From contig NZ_JAUXVR010000026.1 in NCBI RefSeq assembly GCF_030680395.1, forward strand, positions 117,632-181,631: a stretch of DNA of 64,000 nt. The letters run 5' to 3'. Each line of letters opens with the position of its first letter. The first letter of the stretch is position 1. This stretch comes from Methylobacter sp. (GTDB taxonomy: Bacteria; Pseudomonadota; Gammaproteobacteria; Methylococcales; Methylomonadaceae). The translations under genes and the position numbers were made by a program. Positions 55,388-64,000 of the stretch are shown piece by piece. Under the pieces are notes generated by a model. It worked only from the letters and a program-made list of their open reading frames with translations. It ran no database searches and had not been told where the DNA came from.

Positions 55388-55435
55388 AAGGCCAAAGGCA
55401 TATATTTTTAGCCTTTAGCCTTTAGCCTTTCATCT
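55382..55435. repeat. Palindromic AAAGGC-type hairpin (copy E)
   Basis: AGATGAAAGGCCAAAGGC (55382-55399) pairs with GCCTTTAGCCTTTCATCT (55418-55435) with one mismatch. An extra GCCTTTA unit lies in the loop, and AAGGCGAAAGGCGC words extend upstream into nusB. The nusB stop codon lies in the left arm. The right arm ends 6 bp before the thiL ATG. Confidence 0.7.
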
Positions 55436-55441
55436 AATCTC

Positions 55442-56377
55442 ATGCCACTTTCCGAATTTTCCCTGATCCAGCGTTTCTTCACCCGGCAGCGGGTCACAAA
55501 TCCTTCAACGCGTTTGGGCATAGGCGATGACTGCGCGTTGTTGTCCATTCCCGACGGTTATGAACTGGCAGTGACCACCGATACCATGGTAGAAAACGTG
55601 CATTTTTTTGCCGGAACCGACGCGGAGCTGCTGGGTCATAAACTACTGGCCGTCAATTTGAGCGATCTTGCCGCGATGGGCGCAAAGCCTGTTTCCGTGA
55701 CACTGGCCTTAACCCTGCCTAAGGTTGATGAAAACTGGTTGACGGCGTTTGCCAACGGTTTTTTAAATTTGGCCGAGCGGTATTCAGTGGATTTGATTGG
55801 CGGCGATACTACGTCCGGTCCACTGACCTTGACCGTTCAAGCCATGGGTTTAGTTTCAAAAGGCAGAGCGCTGATGCGCTCAGCGGCGCGGCCCGGCGAT
55901 TTTATTTATATGACCGGTTTCTTGGGCGATGCAGGACTGGGCTTAAAGATAAAGCAAGGTTATATCTGTGCTGATCCCGAGGCTGCTTTAACACGGTTTA
56001 ACCGGCCGGAGCCGCAAATCGAAGCAGGGCAGGCTTTAATCGGCATTGCCAACGCCTGCATCGATTTATCGGATGGGTTGGCGGGCGATCTGGGTCATAT
56101 TCTGGAACAAAGCCGGGTAGGCGCATGTCTCGATTGGGACGCGTTGCCGATGTCAGAAGCGGTGCTTGCCTACATCAACGATACCGGCGATTGGCCTATG
56201 CCGCTGACCGCCGGTGATGATTATGAGTTGTGCTTTACCGTAAGCCCTGAGCAGGCGGCGCAGTTGACCATAGCGGCTACCAAAATCGGTATCATTGAAT
56301 CCCGGCCTGGTTTGCGGTTGAACAAATCGGGTCACATCCAACCATTAGAGGTAAAAGGCTTTGAGCATTTTTCTTAA
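55442..56377 (+). CDS. thiL: Thiamine-monophosphate kinase
   Basis: A 311-residue enzyme that phosphorylates ThMP to ThDP. LGIGDDCALLSIPDG, TTDTMVENVHF, KLLAVNLSDLAAMGAKP and LIGGDTTSGPLTLTV are the metal and nucleotide motifs. The C-terminal part shows CIDLSDGLAGDLGHI and LTAGDDYELCF. It overlaps pgpA by 17 bp, a common gammaproteobacterial arrangement after nusB. Confidence 0.94.
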   Translation: MPLSEFSLIQRFFTRQRVTNPSTRLGIGDDCALLSIPDGYELAVTTDTMVENVHFFAGTDAELLGHKLLAVNLSDLAAMGAKPVSVTLALTLPKVDENWLTAFANGFLNLAERYSVDLIGGDTTSGPLTLTVQAMGLVSKGRALMRSAARPGDFIYMTGFLGDAGLGLKIKQGYICADPEAALTRFNRPEPQIEAGQALIGIANACIDLSDGLAGDLGHILEQSRVGACLDWDALPMSEAVLAYINDTGDWPMPLTAGDDYELCFTVSPEQAAQLTIAATKIGIIESRPGLRLNKSGHIQPLEVKGFEHFS

Positions 56378-56867
56378 TACTCAGCTGGGTAAGAACAAGC
56401 TGACACCCAAGCAGATACTGTCTGACCCCGTCCTGTTCCTGGCCTTCGGTTTCGGTTCCGGTCTGGCAAAAAAAGCCCCCGGCACCTTTGGTACATTGGC
56501 GGCCGTTCCCATTTATTGGCTGTTTGCACAAACCAATCTATTCGTTTATAGCCTGTTGACGCTCATCGTGACAGTTGTCGGTATCCGGATTTGTGACATA
56601 GCCGCAAAAAAGCTGGATGAACATGATTTTGGCGGTATCGTTTGGGATGAGATTGCCGGTTACCTGATAACCCTATGGTTGGTTCCCTTTAGCTGGCAGG
56701 CTATGGTATTGGGCTTTATCTTGTTTAGATTCTTCGACATACTCAAGCCGTGGCCGATCAGGTGGGCTGATCGGCAGGTGCATGGCGGATTGGGCATCAT
56801 GTTGGATGATGTGTTGGCCGGTGTGATTGCAGGCGCTTTATTGTTTTGGTTTTCAAGCTATTTTTGA
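56361..56867 (+). CDS. pgpA: Phosphatidylglycerophosphatase A
   Basis: A 168-residue membrane phosphatase making phosphatidylglycerol. The N-terminal FGFGSGLAKKAPGTFGTLAA and the DEIAGYLITL helix are family signatures, and LFRFFDILKPWPIRWADRQVHGG carries conserved acids and basic residues. The start is a TTG preceded by GAGGTAAAAGG, inside thiL. Its 3' end overlaps the convergent small gene by 10 bp. Confidence 0.93.
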   Translation: MSIFLNTQLGKNKLTPKQILSDPVLFLAFGFGSGLAKKAPGTFGTLAAVPIYWLFAQTNLFVYSLLTLIVTVVGIRICDIAAKKLDEHDFGGIVWDEIAGYLITLWLVPFSWQAMVLGFILFRFFDILKPWPIRWADRQVHGGLGIMLDDVLAGVIAGALLFWFSSYF

Positions 56868-57115
56868 TTCGGGTTCGTCGATGAGTACTCATAAAAAAAC
56901 GATACCAAACCTTTACCGGCACTCTGTTTGTTGTAGAGCCAGCCATCTAATTGTGTGAGGCTCAAGGCATCCCGCCGTCGCACGTATCGGCAATAAACTT
57001 GATCTGTTAACCTGTGTATTCTGTCTTCACGCTCTGTTGAAAAACCCGATATGCGATCAACGTCCAGGATTTTTAGATAAAGACCCCAGGCTTCCTCTGT
57101 TAATTTCCTCAGCAT
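56858..57115 (-). CDS. Small protein of unknown function
   Basis: An 85-residue protein starting MLRKLTEEAWGLYLKILDVD. It is rich in Arg and aromatic residues (RIHRLTDQVYCRYVRRRDAL) and has no signal or membrane helix. The ATG at 57115 is chosen over 57184 because AGGA precedes it and the longer N-terminus looks non-coding. It follows the PP2C gene at 87 bp on the same strand and overlaps the end of pgpA. The family was not recognised. Confidence 0.55.
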   Translation of the reverse strand: MLRKLTEEAWGLYLKILDVDRISGFSTEREDRIHRLTDQVYCRYVRRRDALSLTQLDGWLYNKQSAGKGLVSFFYEYSSTNPNQK

Positions 57116-57202
57116 TGTTTTAATCCTAAATCGACACAAGTACCTTTGGTGTAAATTCAGATTAGCATACAGAAATGTAAGCAATCCCTGACAAGCGATC
57201 TA

Positions 57203-59557
57203 TTAATGCCGTTTAAAAACCATTAATGTAATATCATCATTAAAAGATTCACTGCGGCAAAATTGTTTTAGCTGTTCCAGCAGCGTTTCAATGATAATCT
57301 GCGGGGACTGCAGTGCATGTTTAACGAGAATATCATTGACGCGCTTTAGGCCGAAAAACTCGCCATTGGCATTTTCCGCTTCGATTAAACCATCGGTATA
57401 CAGCAGGATTAAGTCGCCTGACGATAACGTGGTGGTTTTTTCTTCAAAAACGACATTTTTGTTTACCCCCAGAATTAATCCATCGGCATCCAGTTGCCTG
57501 CATTCAGTTTGAAAAAGGCTGAGTAATAACGGGGGAGGGTGGCCGGCATTGGCAAAACTCAGTTGATGGTTGGTGCTGTCATATTGCAGATAAAACAGGG
57601 TGATAAAGTAGTCGGATCTATCCAAATCCTCAAAAAGAAAATTATTGAGGACTTTCAGGGTTTCTGCAGGCGTAGCCGAGCCGCTTGCCTGAGTTCGAAT
57701 GGCGCTACGGGTTTCCACCATAAACAGGGCCGGGCCGATTGAATGGCCGGAAACATCGGCAATAATCATGTCCAAGTGGTCTTCATTACGGTAAAAATAA
57801 TCAAAATAGTCGCCGCCAACCTGATCGGCAGGCAGGCAATAACCTGTGACTTCAAAATGATTGGATTTAATCGGTGCCGAAGGTGAAAGCGATGCCTGAA
57901 TGCGTTGGGCAATCTTGATTTCACTTTGAGCAATGGCCAGATTGATCTGCGCTTGGCGAATTGCCGCTTCCGTAGCTTTTCGCGTGGTAATGTCTACGAT
58001 GGTGCTCAGTACCAGCGTTTCTTCTTTGCTGTCGATGAGACTGAGGCCTATTTCAACCGGAAACTCAGTCCCATCTTTACGTAATCCGTAGAGATCCTGA
58101 CCCGCTCCCATAGGCCTGGACACAGGAGCGGCGAGGTACGCTTGGCGAAAACCAACATGCATAGTGCGAAAGCGCTTAGGCACTAATATTTCAACCGGTT
58201 GCCCAATCAATTCAGAACGTGAGTAACCGAAAAACGCCTCTGTTTGCGAGTTGACCATCTCAATCGTTCCCGATTTGTTTACCATAACAATCGCATTCGG
58301 TGCCGATTCCACCGCTTGCCGAAACCGGTGCTCCAAGCGCTTACGCTCGGTGATATCGTGAATAAAGCCGCTGAATATATAGGTATTACCCAGCTTTAAG
58401 GGGGAGATGCTGAGTTCAATAGGGAATTCAGTGCCGTCGCGGCGAATGGCGGTCTGCTCAATCAATTGATTTAATAATGGGCCAACTCCAGTGCGCAGGA
58501 AGAGTTCCAATCCCTGTCGATGCGCATAGCGGTGGGCGGGTGGAATAATTAACTCGTCAAGACGCCGGCCGATGGCTTCATCTTTAGTCCAGCCGAATAT
58601 TTTTTCTGCCGGGTGATTCCAGTCGGTAACGATGCCGTAAGAGTCCATAATCACGATAGCGCTTAAGGAACTTTCAATGATCAAGCGGATACGTTTTTCA
58701 CTTTCGATCAGCGCATCCTGAAAATGCATTCTGGCGGTAATGTCCCGATCAACCCCTCGCCATTTAAGCAGTTTTCCAGCGGAATTAATAATGGGTAATC
58801 CGGTCGATTCGGTCAATATCTGGCGACCGTCTTTGTGCTGATAGTGAGACAGCAACGCATAAAAAGGCTGGTGACTGGTCGCGTATCGCTGCTGGTCTAC
58901 TTTATCCTGAGGAGTTAAAAATTCGGTATAGTGTTTGCCAAGCACTTCATCCGGGCTATAACCCAGTATTTGCATAACAGCAGCACTGCTATAGCTATAG
59001 TATCCATTGGGATCTTGCTCCCACAACCATTCGCCGGCCATTTCCGCCATCTGTCGAAAACGTTCTTCACTTTCGGTAAACGCAGATTCGACGTTGAGGT
59101 CTTTGGCAGACTCTTCGACTCCGCTTAGAAAAGAGCTGTTCTGAATCAGTAAAACAATGTCGGTTTTATTGGATGTTGGACCGGATAACACTGAAAGCGA
59201 TATTAATACTTGAATTTTGTTATTTGCCTTGGTGACTATTTCACCGGCAAAACTTATCGCTCTCAGTTCACGCTCGAACCGCAAGGATGTGGTGAAGGCA
59301 GATATAGCAGGAGCCTTATCTGCCTTGCTTACATCCCTGTAGGCAAAGCTTTGGCTAATTATATTGGCAAAGGCTTCTTGCCATAACGCCTTGTCATTTC
59401 CGGCGGCGTAGATAAGATCAACAGGACTGCCGATAAGTTCTTTCTCGGTATAGCCTAAAAACGTAGCGGCGGAAAGGGTAAGCTGTTTAATGCGCGGTAG
59501 GGTGTCATCTGGACGAGCCAGCTCAACGACAATGATGTGAGGTATGAGCTGAAGCAT
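57203..59557 (-). CDS. Four-PAS-domain PP2C (SpoIIE/RsbU-type) phosphatase
   Basis: A 784-residue soluble sensor phosphatase. Four PAS-like regions lie at about 15-120, 165-280, 285-400 and 408-530, with typical IFGWTKDEAIG and AFFGYSRSELIG cores and PAC tails (DITERKR, DITTRKA). A short coiled linker precedes the PP2C domain (about 556-784), whose metal motifs are QVGGDYFDYF, IADVSGHSIGPALF and FNDDITLMVF. Such proteins dephosphorylate anti-sigma-factor antagonists; no STAS or anti-sigma gene is in view. It lies 9 bp after a 51-residue ORF. Confidence 0.9.
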   Translation of the reverse strand: MLQLIPHIIVVELARPDDTLPRIKQLTLSAATFLGYTEKELIGSPVDLIYAAGNDKALWQEAFANIISQSFAYRDVSKADKAPAISAFTTSLRFERELRAISFAGEIVTKANNKIQVLISLSVLSGPTSNKTDIVLLIQNSSFLSGVEESAKDLNVESAFTESEERFRQMAEMAGEWLWEQDPNGYYSYSSAAVMQILGYSPDEVLGKHYTEFLTPQDKVDQQRYATSHQPFYALLSHYQHKDGRQILTESTGLPIINSAGKLLKWRGVDRDITARMHFQDALIESEKRIRLIIESSLSAIVIMDSYGIVTDWNHPAEKIFGWTKDEAIGRRLDELIIPPAHRYAHRQGLELFLRTGVGPLLNQLIEQTAIRRDGTEFPIELSISPLKLGNTYIFSGFIHDITERKRLEHRFRQAVESAPNAIVMVNKSGTIEMVNSQTEAFFGYSRSELIGQPVEILVPKRFRTMHVGFRQAYLAAPVSRPMGAGQDLYGLRKDGTEFPVEIGLSLIDSKEETLVLSTIVDITTRKATEAAIRQAQINLAIAQSEIKIAQRIQASLSPSAPIKSNHFEVTGYCLPADQVGGDYFDYFYRNEDHLDMIIADVSGHSIGPALFMVETRSAIRTQASGSATPAETLKVLNNFLFEDLDRSDYFITLFYLQYDSTNHQLSFANAGHPPPLLLSLFQTECRQLDADGLILGVNKNVVFEEKTTTLSSGDLILLYTDGLIEAENANGEFFGLKRVNDILVKHALQSPQIIIETLLEQLKQFCRSESFNDDITLMVFKRH

Positions 59558-59566
59558 GTTTTTTAG

Positions 59567-59722
59567 TCAAAAAGCTAAGGGAGTTTTACCTACAGAGATG
59601 TAGGTAAAGCGCGTGGTCACGACTTTATGAGCACATATTGCAGGAGTAGTTGCCGAGGAGCGGGAGCTTTTAGGCTCATATTCGACCGCGAGAGTTAATT
59701 TGATAAGTTTAAATGAGTTCAT
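59567..59722 (-). CDS. 51-residue ORF upstream of the PP2C gene
   Basis: ATG 59722 has AGAGGAACG 7 nt upstream, a good Shine-Dalgarno. The frame encodes MNSFKLIKLTLAVEYEPKSS, then a Ser/Thr-rich stretch ending KTPLAF and TGA. The stop is 9 bp before the PP2C start, so it may be a small partner or a leader peptide. No family was recognised. The larger frame opening at 59812 is less likely because it lacks a ribosome site. Confidence 0.4.
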   Translation of the reverse strand: MNSFKLIKLTLAVEYEPKSSRSSATTPAICAHKVVTTRFTYISVGKTPLAF

Positions 59723-59938
59723 TGTCCGTTCCTCTGAATAGCGACTAAAAGATAGATACAAGGTACTCACTCTGTATGCTTTGATGATAAAAAACTCAAC
59801 ATCATTTAGCAATCTATATTTAGTGGGGTTGTTATACGCGGACGGCTTATTCGGCTGGTTCAGGTCCGTGCTTTGATGAACCTAAAGTTCATGGAGCTCA
59901 GATGCATGGCGGTTCTACAGAAAAGAAATGTTAGCTTA

Positions 59939-62900
59939 TCATTTAGTACACTGTTTGGCATTTTTGCCTTTTTCTGCGGAGGAGACTAAATACTCGTCCG
60001 TGCTATCTTTGTCGCTACCCGATTGGTCAGCTAATGGCCGCGTTAGCTGGGTTGTTGTTCCCAGCACCACTGCAGTAACTTCTTTTACGGAATTGGTTAA
60101 GGTATTTCCACCTGACGCTGCATTATTGAAATATTGCAGATATGAAGCTGCATTGCTTCCGGTAAGCGTACCGCCTGCCAGAGTAACGCCATTGGCTGCG
60201 GAAATAGGCGCATTAATGGAGAGAATATCGCCATTACTGGCGGTAAGGCTAACATTGCCACTGGTTGAAGAAACAGCCCCATTAACCGTAAGTGGAGACT
60301 TCGCCTTGATTGCAATATTTCCGGCGGCATTAGCTACCGTTGTTCCCGGGTTAATGACAGTTGAGCCAAGAATAAACCCTCCAACATTTTCAACATCAAT
60401 CCAGCCGTTGGATGCGCTCAGGCGGTTCATCCGCGAAACTCCCTGGGTGCGCGAATAAATATTGCCGCCCGCACTGATGTCCAGCACGTTGGTAATAGAG
60501 TTTACTCCGGCAAAGGTGACATCGTCGCTACTGTTAGCGGTGAGATTGACGGCACTGATGTTACCTGATATGCCCTGAGCTATGGTGTTGATGGCGTTGA
60601 TGAAAATGCTGCTGGCGGTGAGTGTGCCGCCGCTCTGGTTGAAGGCATTGCTGACATTAAAGCTGTCGGCTGAAAGGTTGCCTCCGGATTGAGTGTATTC
60701 GGCGGTACTAAAGTTGCCGCTGATTCCCAGGTTACCACCGGTCATCTGAAAATGTCCCAGACTATTCAAGCTGTTCAGATTGGTATTGCCCGCTAAAGAG
60801 TCGTAAGTTACGGTAACGCCGGTCGGGATAGTAGCGGTTAGTACGTTCCCGGTTGTAGGTAGGATATTATTCGCCCAGTTACCCGCTGTTGACCAACTGC
60901 CGTTGCCGCCAACCCAGGCGACGCTGGCCAAAGGGTTAATAGTCAAATTAGCACCGGTATAACTAATGCTGTAATTGCTATTGGCTAAACTGCCCTGATT
61001 GATGGCATAGGGGCTGGCAGAGACGGTTTCGCCCGCTGTTCGTGCCAGCGCGCCGGTCAATACTGATGATGATTCCCCGTTGACAAAACCGGTGGCGTTA
61101 TAGGTAAACACAGGGTCAAGCGCTCCGTAGGTTTTACTAGCGGCAATGGCCATGATATTTAAGTCGTGAGGGGTAATAGTGAGTTGACCGTCTATACCGG
61201 TAAAAGTGTAATTACTGCTGGTGATTTTCGGTGTGATCGCGTACATACCTACGTTAGATAACGATGTTGCGAAGGTAGTGTAGGTAAGGCCAATGGAACT
61301 AAGCGTATCGCCGTTGGCAAGTCCGCCAGCAGTAATATTGCCGGTAAAAACAGGGTTGGCGTCGCCATAAACCCGTGTGGCATTATCGGCTGTAATGCTT
61401 AGGCTGAATAGCGCTGGAGTGATAGTGAATTCAGCCACACTTGCCGTATTATCAGAAATAACATAGCCCAAGGCATTACTTAATCCGGCATTATAGGCGA
61501 TGTTGTAGCTGCCTACAGATGAGCTTGTCGTTGCATTAGTCGAGAAGCCGGCTGTGCCGCCGATATTAGCGTCGGCTGCTGTGTCATCGTCAATGTAACC
61601 GCTTAATGTATAACCCAAGCCCGCTAAACTGATCGAACTTCCATAGAGGCTACCGGCAGTCCCTGGAGTAACATTCAGCACAGGCGTAATGCTGTAAAGT
61701 AGGCCGTTACCGGTGGTTGGAATACTGTAACCAGTGCAATTACCGGTTGCGTATTGACAACCATAATGTTTGAACGTTGGGCTTAATCCGTTTAGTGTGT
61801 TATTGGCTGGATTAGTTGAATATATCAGCCAGCGACCGCTACCGGAAACGCTGAACGCACTGCTGCCAATATTGTTGGTGTAATTGCCGCCAGTCATCAG
61901 CACAATGTCTCCGCCATTGCTTGAGGTGATCGCGCCGTTTTGGGTAATTGTGTTACCGGCACTAACAGTGATATTGGATAGTGCCGTTAGGGCACTATTA
62001 CCATTATATATATTAAACCCGGATGTGCCTGTATAAACAGGCGTGGTACCGACTAGCGTGCCGCCAGAACCCGAGACCGTCTCCGTGTAACTGCTGCTGT
62101 TAAAGGGAGTGAAAATTGTCGATTTTAGGTTGTTGAGTGAAGTAAAGTCAGTCATCAATTGAGAGGTAATGACTGAGGTGCCGTCACTCAAACCGATGGT
62201 CACGTCACCGGCGAAGCTGTTGTTTGCGGCTCCGTAATTAAAGCTGATGCTTCCTGTGGAATTTAGTACAGCTTCGAAAATTGCTGTGTTTCCAGAGTTG
62301 GAATAGCGCTCGACGTTCCATTGCACCGCAAAATCTGCGGCAGTCGGACGAGAGATAAAGATGTTTTTTCCGGATGAGGTGTGCAGTTCCCAATCATTCC
62401 AAGCAGGTGCAATGGCCTTATAAGCGGCCAAAGCAGCTGGAGTATCGATGTAGGCCGATGTTCCAGTGCCAAATGTAATCAGACCATTGCTACTGATGTA
62501 GGCTTGAGAATAAGCGGTGCCGAAAAAAGTGAAGGTGAACGGCAAATTATAAATAAAGTATTGGTCGTCAACGTAATCACTGTTAGAGGACAGGCCGATA
62601 TTAACATTCCCTAAGGCATTGATGGCAATGTGGTGCTGTGAACGCACATCAGTAAGCGTAAGGTTATTACCGCTTAATGCGATATCGCTACTGCCAGTGA
62701 CAATGCCGTCCACGCCACGATTGGAAATTATGCCGTCGGACTGCATTAGATCGCCTGCTGAACCGGTACCGTTGGCAGTAATATTCAAATTTCCGCTGCT
62801 GATAAGTTGAGTGTTGTAGAGATAAACCCCCTTAGTGCTACTCCCGCTTCCCTGCCCAGTTCCGGTAATGCTTAGCTCCCCGCTGGTGGTAGTGAGAGTA

Positions 62901-64000
62901 CTGTTATTCAGGTAAACGCCATGGTTATAATTCGCTCCATTACCGCCGGTGCCGTTAAGGGTCAGCGTCCCATCGGTGCTGGCGAGCTCTGTGTCTACAA
63001 GATAAATACCATAATTTTCGTCTTCCCCATTGCCGCCGGTACCATTAAGGGTCAAGTTGCCGGTGCCGCTGTTCAGTCTGGAAAAGCTGGTTTTGATGCC
63101 TCTATAAGAGTTACTTCCATGAAAACCTTGTCCTTTTAGCTCGATAAGTCCACCGTTGGAATTGAGGGTAACTAAACTGCTATTCGATGTGCCAGACAAG
63201 AATATGCCATCGCTTTCTTCATCAAGAACAGACCCATAGCCTACAGCCGCACTGGAGCATCCTGCGGAGGTACAGGTGCCGCCACCAAGAATAATATTGC
63301 CACCGTAGCTGTTGATGGATGAGCCCCCATACATTTTAATATTGCCGATGCTATTGCTGTCAGCATCGGCGTTGAGGATGACGTTTAGTTTATTGCTGGT
63401 AGAGCTGATGTCGACACCACTGTTAATAATGATGGCGTTGTCAGCCTTAAGGTGCAGAGTGGCGTCGCTCCCCGCGGTTTTGCTGATATTGGCCGCTACG
63501 GTAATATTGCCTACTTCTGCACCCGTAGCGCCACCGGTGTAAATAGTGATGTTAGTACCATTGTTGAGTTGTGTATTTATTGCGGAATTTCGAAGATACG
63601 AAGAGGCCGACGTCGCCATCCAATTAGAGGATGGAATGAATGGATCCGTAATAGAGATGACGTCGGTCATGTCATCAACAATAGTGATGTTGTAAGGGTC
63701 AAGCAGCCACTCGCCACCCAGACCGTGGGGCGAGGATGCATTAATCCTAATGCCTGCGGTATCCAGCCAATGCCCCGAGGTTTCGATAAAACCGCCGTTG
63801 CCGCTGTTGGAGCCACCCTTGGCCGAAATATTGCCGTAGACTCTTGTCGTATCATCCGACCATGCAATGACCTTGCCGCCGTCGCCATGGGTTTTGGCAT
63901 CGGCTTTGATGGTCGTGCCCCGGCCTATATAGGTAGCCTTGGCATTATGGACATTCGGGTTCTTGCCCTGATAATCGCCGCCGATCAACACCTGTCCGCC
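59939..64000 (-). CDS. Large haemagglutinin-type adhesin, N-terminus outside window
   Basis: The last 1353 residues of a secreted giant protein; the frame stays open to the window edge, so the true start is beyond it. It opens with filamentous-haemagglutinin-type repeats (GGDYQGKNP, GNGGFIETSGHWLD, GGEWLLDPYNITIVDD). Four NLTLNGTGGNG-type repeats follow (about 62770-63140). A nidogen-like beta-sandwich (LPFTFTFFGTAYSQAYISSNG) comes next, and then MBG/YDG beta-grasp repeats (ADNATRVYGDANPVFTG, KTYGALDPVFTYNATG). A final filament region ends QCTK. It is probably exported by two-partner secretion; no partner gene is visible. Confidence 0.87.
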   Translation of the reverse strand, partial: GGQVLIGGDYQGKNPNVHNAKATYIGRGTTIKADAKTHGDGGKVIAWSDDTTRVYGNISAKGGSNSGNGGFIETSGHWLDTAGIRINASSPHGLGGEWLLDPYNITIVDDMTDVISITDPFIPSSNWMATSASSYLRNSAINTQLNNGTNITIYTGGATGAEVGNITVAANISKTAGSDATLHLKADNAIIINSGVDISSTSNKLNVILNADADSNSIGNIKMYGGSSINSYGGNIILGGGTCTSAGCSSAAVGYGSVLDEESDGIFLSGTSNSSLVTLNSNGGLIELKGQGFHGSNSYRGIKTSFSRLNSGTGNLTLNGTGGNGEDENYGIYLVDTELASTDGTLTLNGTGGNGANYNHGVYLNNSTLTTTSGELSITGTGQGSGSSTKGVYLYNTQLISSGNLNITANGTGSAGDLMQSDGIISNRGVDGIVTGSSDIALSGNNLTLTDVRSQHHIAINALGNVNIGLSSNSDYVDDQYFIYNLPFTFTFFGTAYSQAYISSNGLITFGTGTSAYIDTPAALAAYKAIAPAWNDWELHTSSGKNIFISRPTAADFAVQWNVERYSNSGNTAIFEAVLNSTGSISFNYGAANNSFAGDVTIGLSDGTSVITSQLMTDFTSLNNLKSTIFTPFNSSSYTETVSGSGGTLVGTTPVYTGTSGFNIYNGNSALTALSNITVSAGNTITQNGAITSSNGGDIVLMTGGNYTNNIGSSAFSVSGSGRWLIYSTNPANNTLNGLSPTFKHYGCQYATGNCTGYSIPTTGNGLLYSITPVLNVTPGTAGSLYGSSISLAGLGYTLSGYIDDDTAADANIGGTAGFSTNATTSSSVGSYNIAYNAGLSNALGYVISDNTASVAEFTITPALFSLSITADNATRVYGDANPVFTGNITAGGLANGDTLSSIGLTYTTFATSLSNVGMYAITPKITSSNYTFTGIDGQLTITPHDLNIMAIAASKTYGALDPVFTYNATGFVNGESSSVLTGALARTAGETVSASPYAINQGSLANSNYSISYTGANLTINPLASVAWVGGNGSWSTAGNWANNILPTTGNVLTATIPTGVTVTYDSLAGNTNLNSLNSLGHFQMTGGNLGISGNFSTAEYTQSGGNLSADSFNVSNAFNQSGGTLTASSIFINAINTIAQGISGNISAVNLTANSSDDVTFAGVNSITNVLDISAGGNIYSRTQGVSRMNRLSASNGWIDVENVGGFILGSTVINPGTTVANAAGNIAIKAKSPLTVNGAVSSTSGNVSLTASNGDILSINAPISAANGVTLAGGTLTGSNAASYLQYFNNAASGGNTLTNSVKEVTAVVLGTTTQLTRPLADQSGSDKDSTDEYLVSSAEKGKNAKQCTK

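Noticed and set aside
62260..63140. CRISPR-like repeats on the plus strand in the adhesin
   Set aside because: The 90-bp spaced similarity encodes protein repeats (NLTLNGTGGNG); there is no constant repeat/spacer structure.
63901..63991. GTG at 63991 as the adhesin start
   Set aside because: The frame continues open to base 64000 with family-like residues (GGQ before it), so the gene simply runs out of the window.
1..64000. tRNA or rRNA genes
   Set aside because: Intergenic gaps were read on both strands for T-loop (GGTTCGA) and acceptor-stem patterns; the only GGTTCGA hits lie in coding or non-structured contexts.

Overview
The window looks like a chromosomal segment of a gammaproteobacterial (type I, Methylococcales-like) methanotroph or methylotroph. 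Two things point there. First, tandem genes for MtdB-type methylene-tetrahydromethanopterin dehydrogenases (13785-15660) belong to the H4MPT formaldehyde oxidation pathway. Second, the gene order is classically gammaproteobacterial: nnr-tsaE-amiC-mutL-miaA and trpFBA-accD-folC-dedD-cvpA-purF-metZ. No rRNA, tRNA, CRISPR array or intact prophage was seen.

Layout: 1-3 kb (minus) holds a partial thioredoxin-fold protein, ATP-type phosphofructokinase, a DUF4124 protein and queG. 3.1-9.6 kb (plus) is the nnr/tsaE/amiC/mutL/miaA run. 9.9-12.9 kb (minus) carries a cold-shock protein, a flavin reductase-like protein and a MotA/MotB-like ion-channel pair; a GacA/UvrY-type regulator follows on the plus strand. 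13.8-17.6 kb is a C1 block: two mtdB paralogues, divergent from a 5-formyl-THF cyclo-ligase that overlaps nspC. 17.7-23.1 kb has a quinone reductase, PBP1B, LolA and RarA.

23.1-32.6 kb is the accessory part. It starts with a decayed patch: mazE, a frameshifted mazF, a 5'-truncated gene of 36-residue repeats and a truncated REP-associated (Y1/RAYT) transposase. Next come a TonB-dependent receptor and, 29 bp on, a 1658-residue one-protein signalling chain (two 7-blade Reg_prop propellers, Y_Y_Y, membrane segment, HisKA/HATPase, two receivers, GGDEF with an I-site). A second, more decayed copy of the same transposase segment lies just after it, so the receptor/sensor pair is bracketed by related mobile-element remnants in the same orientation.

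32.6-40.3 kb has a YdbL-like lipoprotein, RlmD, an SH3/M48 peptidase pair, a CHASE2 adenylate cyclase overlapping an L,D-transpeptidase, TruA and a DUF2231 membrane protein with a His-rich tail. 40.6-49.8 kb is the trp/acc/fol/pur/met run. 49.9-51 kb is grxC and a class II aldolase (minus). 51-56.9 kb is nrdR-ribD-ribE-ribBX-ribH-nusB-thiL-pgpA, in which the RibA half of RibBX lacks the zinc cysteines. 56.9-64 kb (minus) holds a small unknown protein, a four-PAS/PP2C phosphatase, a 51-residue upstream ORF and the C-terminal 1353 residues of a large haemagglutinin-type adhesin that runs off the window.

Many intergenic gaps hold long palindromes built from AAGGC-, AAGGT- or AAAGAC-like words. 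They recur at least five times and look like a dispersed hairpin family.
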